Shown: positions 1-6,471 of the stretch, in pieces
Layout: the number at the start of each line of letters is the position of its first letter
Position numbering within the stretch: the first letter of the stretch is position 1
From: JAJPHT01 sp035687045
GTDB lineage: Archaea; Thermoplasmatota; SW-10-69-26; JACQPN01; JAJPHT01
Direction: 5' to 3'
Assembly: GCA_035687045.1 (NCBI GenBank)
Contig: DASRYU010000067.1
Coordinates: forward strand, 1-9,005
Length of the DNA stretch: 9,005 bases
Translations under genes and position numbers: made by a program
The notes under the pieces: model-generated
What the model saw: the letters and a program-made list of their open reading frames with translations, nothing else
Databases searched by the model: none
What the model was told of the DNA's origin: nothing

Positions 1-1
1 C

Positions 2-277
2 CTGCAGGCGGACGAGCTGGACGCGGCCGAGTACTTCTCGCGCTCGCTCCAGGCCATCCAGGAGGCGCGCGCGGTGGTGGCGGTGCTCGATGGGGCGCAG
101 GTGGACGAGAGCGTCGCGTTCTGGATGGGGTACGCTTTCGCGGCGCAGAAGCCCATCCTCGGTTACGTGACCGACGCGCGGGCGAAGGGGCCCATGGTCG
201 GCGGGGCCGTGGTGGAGGCGTCGCACGACGTGAAGGCGCTCGCCGCTGCCCTGGGCCGCTGCCTTTCCCAAGCTTGA
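2..277 (+). CDS. Nucleoside 2-deoxyribosyltransferase-like protein (5' partial)
   Basis: Only the last 91 codons are in the window; the frame is open from base 2 and ends at TGA 275-277. The stretch VVAVLDGAQVDESVAFWMGY followed by a KPILGYVTD segment matches the hallmark of the nucleoside 2-deoxyribosyltransferase family (COG3613-like), which usually reads VVAVLDG, an Asp, then AFE-GYA and a KP-(I/V)-G strand. Family members cleave or transfer the N-glycosidic bond of deoxynucleosides in cytosolic nucleotide salvage. Here the residue normally occupied by the catalytic glutamate (six residues after the motif Asp) is Trp, at bases 122-124, so ordinary transferase activity is doubtful. The GPMVGGAVVEA segment near the end fits the family's C-terminal helix region. 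An internal GTG at 74 should not be taken as the start because family sequence continues upstream. Family assignment is fairly sure; function is not. Confidence 0.75.
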   Translation: MQADELDAAEYFSRSLQAIQEARAVVAVLDGAQVDESVAFWMGYAFAAQKPILGYVTDARAKGPMVGGAVVEASHDVKALAAALGRCLSQA

Positions 278-304
278 AAGGCCCCATCCCGCCTTGCGCG
301 CGCC

Positions 305-1141
305 GTGAAGCTCGACACCGCGATGGAGGACCGCACGCGCGTCCTCCAGACGGTCGTCGCCGCCGCGGCCATCGCGTTCGCGCTCGACACGGCGCTTGCG
401 GCCATCGCGGGACCTCTCGGGGCCGCGGACGTGCTGGGCCGGCTCGTCGGGTACGCGATCCTCGTGCCGCTCTACCTCGCCATCGGGTGGTGGCTCGGGA
501 CGCGCGCGTGGCCGAAGCGCGGCGCGGCCCTCACGCGGCGCATCATCCGTCGGCGCATCGCGCTGAAGCGCCTCATCTTCATCTGCGACAGGCCCGACGC
601 CCCGCGCTCGCTGCCGCGCCGCATCTGGGAGGTCGTCGGCTTCGCCGCCGGCCTCTCGGTGCTCGGCATCGCGGCGCTGATGCTTGTGCGCGAGACGGTG
701 GACGGGCTGCTGGTCCTCCTCATGCCGCTCGCGGCGCTCTGGGGCGCGTTCGTCATCATCCCCTACTGGATGCTCTCGCGCCTCGGGCTGCGGACGGTGG
801 ACCCGGTGCGCTGGACGATCATCCCCATCGGGCGTCGCTACGCCGAGCGGGCGCGCGTGTCGAACGGCGCGCTCGTCCTCCTGGGTGCCGGCGCCCTGTT
901 CAACATCCTGTTCCGCGCAGGGGCGAGCGGCACCGAGGCGGTCGCGGGCGCGCTCGCCGTCGTCCTTCGCACCATCATCACCGTCCTCGTCATCGCCGCG
1001 GCGGCCGTCGCGTACTACCACCGGCACGAGTTCGCGCTCGCGCGCAAGCTCGAGGCGGAATGCATCGAGATGGGCGTGCGCGACGGGCGCGGGATGAGCG
1101 ACGGCGACTTCCTGCCGCGCCTCCCACCGGTCAAGGGTTGA
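305..1141 (+). CDS. Predicted six-helix membrane protein, unknown function
   Basis: This is a protein of 278 residues that I do not recognise. Hydrophobic segments lie at about residues 13-37, 45-67, 109-129, 134-157, 188-205 and 212-238. A strongly basic cytoplasm-like stretch (residues 68-90, many Arg and Lys) follows the second segment, and a charged soluble tail of about 40 residues follows the last one. A short IFICDRPDAP segment sits between helices 2 and 3. No enzyme motif is visible. The start is uncertain: GTG 305 gives the listed length, whereas ATG 323 in frame would give MEDRTRV and 272 residues. Neither has a clear ribosome binding site. The gene lies 27 bases after the deoxyribosyltransferase-like gene and could be co-transcribed with it. 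An AT-richer patch near 271-281 (GCTTGAAAG) could instead serve a leaderless start at 305. Coding use of the frame is supported by its coherent hydrophobicity pattern. Confidence 0.75.
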   Translation: MKLDTAMEDRTRVLQTVVAAAAIAFALDTALAAIAGPLGAADVLGRLVGYAILVPLYLAIGWWLGTRAWPKRGAALTRRIIRRRIALKRLIFICDRPDAPRSLPRRIWEVVGFAAGLSVLGIAALMLVRETVDGLLVLLMPLAALWGAFVIIPYWMLSRLGLRTVDPVRWTIIPIGRRYAERARVSNGALVLLGAGALFNILFRAGASGTEAVAGALAVVLRTIITVLVIAAAAVAYYHRHEFALARKLEAECIEMGVRDGRGMSDGDFLPRLPPVKG

Positions 1142-1190
1142 CACGCGCAACGACGCGGGTGGCTCAGGGAGGCCGCCCCGGGGGCGCGCG

Positions 1191-1200
1191 ATTTTCAAAT
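1191..1200 (+). promoter_or_regulatory. TATA-like element upstream of the antiporter gene
   Basis: ATTTTCAAAT is the only AT-rich block in the 99-base gap between the membrane protein gene and the antiporter gene. As an archaeal TATA box it would place transcription start near 1222-1225, leaving a leader of under 20 bases before ATG 1241. Just upstream, a short GC palindrome (CGCCCC/GGGGCG, about 1176-1188) could act with the T-run as a weak terminator for the preceding gene. Position and composition only; no experiment implied. Confidence 0.4.
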
Positions 1201-1240
1201 CCGAACGCTAATGAACGCCTGTAGAGTCAGCACGTGATGG

Positions 1241-3556
1241 ATGGGTGCCACGATCCTCCAGGATCTCGTCGCGGTGATGGTCATCGCGGCGGCGGTCACC
1301 ATCGTGTTCTACAGGCTCAAGCAGCCTGTGGTCCTGGGGTATCTTCTCGCCGGCGTCCTTGTCGGGCCACACCTTCTCGGCCTCATCAGCGACGTCGAGA
1401 GCATCGACGGGCTCGCGCATCTCGGCCTCATCTTCCTGATGTTCAGCGTCGGGCTCGAGTTCGACCTCAAGAAGCTGCGCAAGGTCGGCGCCCGCGCGGC
1501 CATCGCCGCCACGACGCAGGTGGCCCTCCTCATCTGGCTGGGCTATCAAGCCGGCAAGATGCTGGGCTGGAGCCCGATGGACAGCATCTTCCTCGGCGCG
1601 ATGATCTCGATGAGCAGCACGACGATCATCGTGAAGATCCTCACGGAGCAAGGCAAGCTGAAAGAGGAGTACTCGGAGCTTGCCTTCGGGATCCTGATCA
1701 TCGAGGACATCTTCGCCATCGTCATGGTCGCCGTGTTCACGACCATGGGCTCGACGGGCGCGTTCAGCGCCAATGTCATGGGCTCGACGCTCGGCGCCGT
1801 CGCCCTCTTCACGTTCATCTTCATCGCCATCTGCCTCGTCACGGTGCCCCGCCTCATCGAGTCGGTGAGCAAGTACCACGTCGAGGAGGTCCTCGTCATC
1901 ACCGTCGTCGGCCTCGCGTTCGCGGCTGCGCTCCTCGCGGAGAACCTCGGCTTCAGCATCGCCTTGGGCGCCTTCCTCATGGGCGCCATCATCGCCGAGT
2001 CGCGCGCCGTGCGGCGCGTGGAGCACAAGATCGTGCCCATCCGCGACCTGTTCAGCTCGCTCTTCTTCGTCGCCGTGGGCATGATCATCAGCCCCGCCGA
2101 CATGATCGCCTACTGGCCGGCCATCCTCGCCGTGACGGTCGTCACGATCCTCGGCAAGGTCGTCGGCGTCATGGCGGCCGCCTTCCTCGTGGGCTACGAC
2201 GGGCGCACCTCCGTCAAGACGGGCACCGCTATGGGCCAGATCGGCGAGTTCAGCTTCATCATCGCCGGCCTCGGCGTGACGCTCGGCATCGCGAGCCCGG
2301 AGCTCTACCCCATCAGCATCGCGGTGTGCGCCATCACGTCCGTGAGCACGCCCTTCCTCATGCGCGCCGGACCCGCCGTCGCGGACCGGCTCGCGCCGCG
2401 CCTGCCGGGCTGGTACGTGGGCGCCATCTCCGGCTACACCGCGTTCGTGCGCCGCCGCTTCGGAGGCCGCGACATGCACGGCACGCACGACCGCCGCCGC
2501 GCGCGCCACGGCACGCGCATGGCCATCTACGCCGCGTGGCTCTTCGGCCTCTTCATCCTCGCCGCGTACGTCTCGCAGTGGCTGGGCGCTGAGGTCGGCG
2601 ACCGCCTCTCGCTCTCCGCCAACGCCACGCGCGCCGCCGCCGTCGGCTTCCTCGGCCTCGCGGCGCTCCCGCTCTTTGTCGCGTTCGTGAAGGCGACCGA
2701 GGCGTACGTCTTCGCGCGCGCCAAGGCGAGCCAGATGAACCCGCGCCACCTGCGCGGCCGGAGGACGCGATGGCACGAGCCCGTGTTCGTCTCGCACGTC
2801 GTCGGCGCCATCGCCAGCATCATCCTCGTCACCGTCGCGACGCTCGTCGCGTGGGGCGTGCACCCGCTCGCCGTCCCCAACCTTTGGATCCTTGTCCCCG
2901 TCGTCGGCGGCGTCATCGCCGTGGGCGCGGCCGCGTGGCGCAAGCTGGAGCGCGTCTACATCGGCATGGAGAAGACGCTCAACGAGCTCATGGGCGTCGA
3001 CGACCACACGGTGGAGGAGGACCGCAACCGCCGGCTGCGCGAGCGCCTCCCGTGGGGCATGGACATGGAGGAGGTCCACGTGCGCCCCATCGACCGCGCC
3101 GCGTGGATGAGCCTCAAGGACCTCAACCTCCGCGACCGCACGGGCGCCAACGTGCTCCTCGTCGAGCGCGGCACGCAGGTCATCCACAACCCGCACGCGG
3201 ACATCCCGCTCCTGCCGCACGACAAGGTGGTCCTCGTGGGCAAGCGCGACCAGCTCGAGAAGGCCGCGCGCTACATGGCGACGCTCGGGCACCACCACGG
3301 CCAGATGGCGGAGCGCGAGGTGCGCATCCCCGGCGGAAGCCCCGCCGTGGGCCACACGGTGGAGGAGCTTGGCGTGAAGGGCAGCGTCGGCCTCATCCAA
3401 CGCCGCGACGGAAGCGTCGTGGCACCGAGCCCCCGCATCGCGTTCGAGCCGGACGACCACGTGATGCTCTACGGCCCCGAGGCCAGCATGGAGCGCGTGC
3501 GCGAGCGGCTCCACGCGCGCCCGTCGAAGCGCGCGAAGGTCGGCCCCGCCGGCTGA
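1241..3556 (+). CDS. CPA2-family cation/proton antiporter with two C-terminal RCK_C (TrkA-C) domains
   Basis: This protein of 771 residues exchanges monovalent cations (K+ or Na+) for protons across the cytoplasmic membrane. Residues 1-385 form the Na_H_Exchanger domain. It has the early QPVVLGYLLAGVLVGP and LIFLMFSVGLEFD signatures, the SSTTIIVK segment (about 125-132), the ED pair E155-D156 at the ion-binding site, K306 in the helix that faces that pair in NapA-like structures, and GQIGEFSFI (332-340) typical of Kef-type proteins. Four further hydrophobic segments follow at about 427-447, 465-484, 515-540 and 546-565, then a charged helical linker (566-605). Two RCK_C-like domains end the protein, at about 608-685 and 691-760. 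No Rossmann-type RCK_N with a GxGxxG motif is present, unlike KefB/KefC or YbaL, so control by a ligand bound to RCK_C seems likelier than NAD(H) or glutathione control. ATG 1241 gives a canonical short N-terminus before the first helix. Ion specificity cannot be read from sequence. Confidence 0.92.
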   Translation: MGATILQDLVAVMVIAAAVTIVFYRLKQPVVLGYLLAGVLVGPHLLGLISDVESIDGLAHLGLIFLMFSVGLEFDLKKLRKVGARAAIAATTQVALLIWLGYQAGKMLGWSPMDSIFLGAMISMSSTTIIVKILTEQGKLKEEYSELAFGILIIEDIFAIVMVAVFTTMGSTGAFSANVMGSTLGAVALFTFIFIAICLVTVPRLIESVSKYHVEEVLVITVVGLAFAAALLAENLGFSIALGAFLMGAIIAESRAVRRVEHKIVPIRDLFSSLFFVAVGMIISPADMIAYWPAILAVTVVTILGKVVGVMAAAFLVGYDGRTSVKTGTAMGQIGEFSFIIAGLGVTLGIASPELYPISIAVCAITSVSTPFLMRAGPAVADRLAPRLPGWYVGAISGYTAFVRRRFGGRDMHGTHDRRRARHGTRMAIYAAWLFGLFILAAYVSQWLGAEVGDRLSLSANATRAAAVGFLGLAALPLFVAFVKATEAYVFARAKASQMNPRHLRGRRTRWHEPVFVSHVVGAIASIILVTVATLVAWGVHPLAVPNLWILVPVVGGVIAVGAAAWRKLERVYIGMEKTLNELMGVDDHTVEEDRNRRLRERLPWGMDMEEVHVRPIDRAAWMSLKDLNLRDRTGANVLLVERGTQVIHNPHADIPLLPHDKVVLVGKRDQLEKAARYMATLGHHHGQMAEREVRIPGGSPAVGHTVEELGVKGSVGLIQRRDGSVVAPSPRIAFEPDDHVMLYGPEASMERVRERLHARPSKRAKVGPAG

Positions 3557-3611
3557 CGCGAGCGGCCGCGTCCGAGGGATGAGCCAGAAGCGGCTTAGGC
3601 CGCCATCGAGC

Positions 3612-3617
3612 GAGGAG
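3612..3617 (+). promoter_or_regulatory. Ribosome binding site for the ERCC4-type nuclease
   Basis: GAGGAG ends seven bases before ATG 3625 and matches the archaeal anti-Shine-Dalgarno sequence. It supports ATG 3625 rather than the overlapping ATG at 3579, which opens an Arg/Pro-rich out-of-frame shadow. Confidence 0.55.
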
Positions 3618-3624
3618 CGACGCG

Positions 3625-4332
3625 ATGAGCGAAGCGGCCCCGCAGCCCCAGCCCGAGCCGGAGCCGCGCCCGCTCGTCGTCGTCGACACGAGCGAGCCTC
3701 CCGAGATGCTCGACCTCCTCCGCGGCTGCGAGGTCGAGGTGGAGCGGCGGCGCCTGCAGCCCGCGGATTACATCGTCGGCCCCGTCGCCCTCGAGCGCAA
3801 GAGCGTCGGCGACTTCCACGCGTCGCTCATCGACAAGCGCCTCTTCGAGCAGGTCGGCCGCCTCAAGGAGACGTACCCGACGTGCGCGCTCGTGCTGGAA
3901 GGGGACCCGTCGTTCTTCGACGAGCGCAAGAACGCTCGGGCGGCGTGGGGCGCGCTGTGCAGCCTCGCCTTCGACTACGAGCTCACCGTCATCCCCACCT
4001 CCGGCCGCGAGGCGACGGCGGAGCTTCTCGCGGTGCTCGCGCGGCGCATGGCGCGCGGCGCGAACGGGAGCATGGGCCGCCCGGAGGTGCGCTACAAGCC
4101 GCGGCTTCTCGGCCCGCACGCGGAGCAGAAGTTCGCCGTGCAGGGGCTTCCGGGCATCGGCGACATCGTGAGCGAGTCGCTCCTGGAGCACTTCGGGAGC
4201 GTCCGCCGCGTGTTCGCGGCGAACGAGAAGGAGCTCATCCGCGTCCCCGGCGTTGGCAAGGGGCGCGCGAGGGACATCACGGAGTTCCTGGACCGCCCCT
4301 TCGAGGGGCGCCAGCGGCGATTGCCTCCGTGA
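3625..4332 (+). CDS. ERCC4/XPF-type structure-specific nuclease with C-terminal (HhH)2 domain
   Basis: This is a protein of 235 residues. After a Pro/Glu-rich leader (1-15) comes an XPF/ERCC4 nuclease fold. VVVDTSEPP (18-26) is the first motif, ADYIVG (47-52) follows, and the active-site signature ERKSVGD (E57, R58, K59, D63) is intact. Then come LIDKRLFEQVGRLKE (68-82) and the LVLEGD strand (89-94). Two helix-hairpin-helix motifs follow: LPGIGD (175-180) and VPGVGKGRA (207-215). Relatives cut 3' flaps and forked or branched DNA as dimers held by the HhH domain, acting in repair and replication restart. It has no helicase domain, unlike euryarchaeal Hef, so it resembles the short crenarchaeal XPF. 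No C-terminal PCNA-binding box is evident. In the first motif, the Arg of the usual Asp-x-Arg-Glu is Ser23. The gene sits 68 bases after the antiporter gene and its stop abuts a convergent gene. Confidence 0.9.
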   Translation: MSEAAPQPQPEPEPRPLVVVDTSEPPEMLDLLRGCEVEVERRRLQPADYIVGPVALERKSVGDFHASLIDKRLFEQVGRLKETYPTCALVLEGDPSFFDERKNARAAWGALCSLAFDYELTVIPTSGREATAELLAVLARRMARGANGSMGRPEVRYKPRLLGPHAEQKFAVQGLPGIGDIVSESLLEHFGSVRRVFAANEKELIRVPGVGKGRARDITEFLDRPFEGRQRRLPP

Positions 4333-5805
4333 TCACTTGCTGGGCGCCGGCGCCATCGTGATGGGGAGCGTCGCGCCTTCCTGCTGCACGTACACGCTGA
4401 TGGGCGTGCTGCCCGCGTATTCGGCGGGCGGCGCGCTCTTGAAGTTCAGGAAGTACGCGCGGCCGTCGGGGCCGACCGCGGCGCCCGTCACGTGCGCCGA
4501 GTACGGCTCGCCCTCGTCGAGCGCGAGCGTCACGTTGCGCAGCTCCGGCTGGCCGTTCGCGCCCGCGAAGACGTGCGCGACGTACCAGTCCGCGCGCCCT
4601 TCCTCGTCGCCGACCTGCGACCAGACGAGGAGCGCGCCCGGGCCGTACATGTTGCCGTCGAGGTAGAGCGACTGGACGGGCTTCTTGTCGACGCTCGAGA
4701 ACGTCGCGTTCCTGAACGTCTGGCCGCCGTCGGTGCTCGTGGCGAGGATGAACTGGCCGTCCACGACCGTGCGGCGCTGGCCGCCGGGCAGGATGGGGAG
4801 CGGGCTCGCCGCGTCCTCGACCGTCGCCGTGTTGTTGCGGATGCCGACGAAGAGCGTGCCCTCCGCGTCGAACGCGGTGCGGCCGCCGTTGGAGGTGCCC
4901 GCGCCCGCGGAGGTGACGGGGAAGAGCGTCTTCGTCTCGACCGCGAAGATGTCGGCCGCGTTGCCCATGACCAGCGTGAGCACCTGCTCGCCGCCGCTGC
5001 CGGCGGTCTGCGGGACGGCGAAGAGGCCGTCGGCGCGCATCGAGGGGATGCCGGGGATGCCGCCGCCCTCGCTCGCGCAGAAGTTCCACGTCGGGCCGGA
5101 GACGCTCGCGAGGCCGCCGCCGATGCCGACGGGCGTCGCGGGCGGGACGTCCATGATGCCGATCTGCATCGCGCCGCCGCCGGGGTTGTTCACGAGGAGA
5201 AGCTTGCCGTTCGCGTAGGCCGCCCAGGGGCGGTCGTTGAGATTGAGGGCGTGGCAGCGCGCGGCCGTCGCGCCGACGCGGTCGTACGCGTTGCGGTTGT
5301 CGTAGCACTGCGTCGCGCCGTTGTCGCACCAGCCGGTGATGCTGAAGCCGGCGAGGTAGATGTCCGCCATCCACGCCTGGCCGTTGTCGCCCGCGACGAT
5401 GAAGCCCTCATCACCCGGAGGCGGCTGGGAGCCCTGCCCGGGAGGCGGCGTCTGGAGGCCGAGAAGGAACGGGAGCGGGGCCCACGTCTTGCCGTCGTCG
5501 TTGCTGTAGTACGCGGGCGTGCCCGTCGTCGCGGCGAGGATGGTGTGGCCCGCCACGTAGAGGGTGCCCGTATTCGAGACCTCCATCGTCGGCTCGTACA
5601 GGTCGGTCGCCGTGCCGATGGCCGGGCCGACGACGGACTGCGCGAAGAGCATGACGTTGTCGACCGCGATCGGGAGCGGGAGGCCGAGCGCGTTCGCGTC
5701 CGGCAGCGTCGCCGCGGGCGTCACGGCCGACGGCAGCGTGATGCAGCCCGCGAGAGCCGTCGAAGAAAGGGTGAGGACAAGAAGCCACGCGCGAAGCGTC
5801 CGCAT
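4333..5805 (-). CDS. Secreted lipoprotein with Asp-box (BNR/sialidase-like) repeats
   Basis: From ATG 5805 the protein has 490 residues. It opens with MRTLRAWLLVLTLSSTALAG-C, a short basic N-terminus, a hydrophobic core and a lipobox with Cys21, so it is probably exported and lipid-anchored outside the cell. The mature part is rich in Gly, Thr, Asn and Trp. It carries two clear Asp boxes, SNDDGKTW (101-108) and STDGGQTF (357-364), which mark beta-propeller blades of the sialidase/BNR type. Four later cysteines (about 160, 167, 184, 243) may form disulfides. Sialidase catalytic residues are not evident, so a binding or structural role is as likely as glycosidase activity. ATG 5820 would add five residues (MPRRA). 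I prefer 5805 because it fits a leaderless transcript from the TATA-like element at 5831-5840 and gives the better signal peptide. The frame stays open upstream to 6051, but that part reads as non-protein. Confidence 0.8.
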   Translation of the reverse strand: MRTLRAWLLVLTLSSTALAGCITLPSAVTPAATLPDANALGLPLPIAVDNVMLFAQSVVGPAIGTATDLYEPTMEVSNTGTLYVAGHTILAATTGTPAYYSNDDGKTWAPLPFLLGLQTPPPGQGSQPPPGDEGFIVAGDNGQAWMADIYLAGFSITGWCDNGATQCYDNRNAYDRVGATAARCHALNLNDRPWAAYANGKLLLVNNPGGGAMQIGIMDVPPATPVGIGGGLASVSGPTWNFCASEGGGIPGIPSMRADGLFAVPQTAGSGGEQVLTLVMGNAADIFAVETKTLFPVTSAGAGTSNGGRTAFDAEGTLFVGIRNNTATVEDAASPLPILPGGQRRTVVDGQFILATSTDGGQTFRNATFSSVDKKPVQSLYLDGNMYGPGALLVWSQVGDEEGRADWYVAHVFAGANGQPELRNVTLALDEGEPYSAHVTGAAVGPDGRAYFLNFKSAPPAEYAGSTPISVYVQQEGATLPITMAPAPSK

Positions 5806-5830
5806 GGCGCGCCGAGGCATGGGTCGCGCA

Positions 5831-5840
5831 GATAAGTCTT
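5831..5840 (-). promoter_or_regulatory. TATA-like element for the lipoprotein gene
   Basis: Read on the minus strand this is AAGACTTATC, an AT-rich island in GC-rich sequence. Its centre is about 27-30 bases upstream of ATG 5805, the spacing expected for a leaderless archaeal mRNA. It also lies just inside the divergent GIDE-like remnant, so that gene may not have been co-regulated from here. Confidence 0.4.
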
Positions 5841-6060
5841 GTTCCAGTGGGGCTGCCCAGCCTCTTGAGCGAGCGACGCGCTGGCCGCTCGCCGTGAGCG
5901 TGCTCTCGCTTCTCCTCGTCCTTCTGGGCCTCGCGCTCTTCGGCGGCGCCTGGTGGGCGTACTCGAAGAGGCGCCACATCGTGGGCACGCCGACGGCGAA
6001 GGTGCGGTCAATGGCGGTGGGGCCTGTCGAGCTCAGCGGCGAGGGGAGCAATCCTTCGAG

Positions 6061-6121
6061 GCGGACGCGGGGGATGGGCGGGTGCCGTCGGCTGGGCCTG
6101 AGCCCGCCTCCCGCGCTCCGC
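6061..6121. repeat. Imperfect GC-rich inverted repeat
   Basis: The left arm, about 6061-6082, and the reverse complement of 6102-6121 share the blocks GCGGA, CGCGGG and GGCGGG in the same order, separated by about 20 bases that include a small GGGC-CTGA-GCCC hairpin. The structure lies exactly where the GIDE-like homology has ended. It could be a hairpin terminator or a remnant of an element end. With such high GC content, chance cannot be excluded. Confidence 0.4.
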
Positions 6122-6126
6122 GCTAG

Positions 6127-6157
6127 ACCCGGGGACCCGGGGACCCGGGGACCCAGG
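6127..6157. repeat. 8-bp tandem repeat (ACCCGGGG)
   Basis: Three perfect copies of ACCCGGGG (6127-6150) are followed by a partial degenerate copy, ACCCAGG. Each unit contains the palindrome CCCGGG. The array ends six bases before the stop codon of the minus-strand nuclease remnant and separates the two gene remnants. Confidence 0.9.
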
Positions 6158-6162
6158 TTGGA

Positions 6163-6471
6163 CTACGGCATCGAGTGGAGCACAAGAAACCTCGGATGCA
6201 CGACGCGCTCGTACCCTTGACGTATGAGCACGCTCGCGTGAAAGTTGAACAGAAGGCCCAGCGGAAGCCCAGTAGCCTGGAGATACCCGCGCAGCTGCGC
6301 CACGTGGTTAGGGTGCACGGACTCGCGCGCCTTGAGCTCCACCACGACGGCATCGTCCACGATGAAGTCCGCTTCCGCTGCGTTCGCGAGCTCGATGTCG
6401 CGAAACCGCACCGACAGCTTCACCCGCTCGCGCACACGAAGGCCCGCCTGCTGGAGCGCATGCGGGTCCTC
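6163..6471 (-). pseudogene. GxxExxY-family PD-(D/E)XK nuclease-like protein, N-terminally truncated
   Basis: The minus-strand frame from about 6471 to the TAG at 6163 reads EDPHALQQAGLRVRERV, then a core ADFIVDDAVVVELKA with the Asp and Glu-x-Lys of a PD-(D/E)XK nuclease, then a VAQLRGYLQATGLPLGLLFN segment and VHPRFL at the end. This is the C-terminal two thirds of the GxxExxY family (TIGR04256/PF13366-type), about 100 of the usual 120-130 residues. The N-terminal helix carrying the eponymous Gly-x-x-Glu-x-x-Tyr is absent, and the frame upstream runs into the 3' end of radB. No ATG exists in frame; the first plausible start is GTG 6435, giving 90 residues. I infer a decayed gene. Translation from GTG is possible but would lack the conserved N-terminal Glu. 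The catalytic core shows no stop or frameshift, so decay may be recent. The family's biological role is poorly known. Confidence 0.7.

Larger units (their letters stand above)
5819..6220 (+). pseudogene. Truncated GIDE-like (E3 ubiquitin ligase-type domain) membrane protein remnant
   Basis: The frame from ATG 5819 encodes an N-terminal polar stretch, one strong membrane helix (WPLAVSVLSLLLVLLGLALF, about residues 22-41) and then RRHIVGTPTAKVRSMAVGPV followed by ELSGE. The TPT-(S/A)-K-(V/I)-RS and G-VEL-G pattern recalls the start of the GIDE domain of archaeal membrane proteins related to eukaryotic MUL1. Family members continue with a domain of well over 100 residues and usually a second membrane helix. 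Here resemblance stops at about base 6043, after which the frame drifts through Arg/Pro/Gly-rich translation over repeats to TGA at 6218. None of the three forward frames seems to resume the domain. I infer a 3' truncation by deletion or rearrangement; an assembly join is an alternative. The ATG overlaps the lipoprotein's alternative ATG in a shared CATG (5818-5821). The domain assignment is from memory of the pattern. Confidence 0.5.

Noticed and set aside
274..1224. Plus-strand open frame over the six-helix membrane protein (316 codons)
   Set aside because: An Arg/His/Pro/Ala-rich translation typical of an out-of-frame shadow; the 305 frame has regular hydrophobic segments.
1208..3514. Very long open frame on the minus strand opposite the antiporter (768 codons)
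   Set aside because: Its translation is dominated by His, Asp, Arg, Ala and Glu with no family motif. It is the mirror effect of GC-rich third positions opposite a clearly recognised antiporter gene.
4492..5835. Long plus-strand open frame opposite the lipoprotein gene (447 codons)
   Set aside because: The product is an Arg/Ala/Val/Asp-rich string without recognisable domains, while the opposite strand shows a signal peptide and Asp boxes.
5821..6051. Upstream extension of the lipoprotein frame to ATG 6051
   Set aside because: The added residues would bury the signal peptide inside the protein and are Arg/Ser/Pro-rich noise opposite the GIDE-like remnant.
6127..6157. CRISPR-like or iteron array
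   Set aside because: The units are contiguous 8-mers with no spacers, and no cas or replication initiator gene is present.
6123..6353. Minus-strand open frame of 76 codons over the nuclease remnant
   Set aside because: It is out of frame with the recognised PD-(D/E)XK core and reads as Ser/Arg/Cys-rich shadow sequence.
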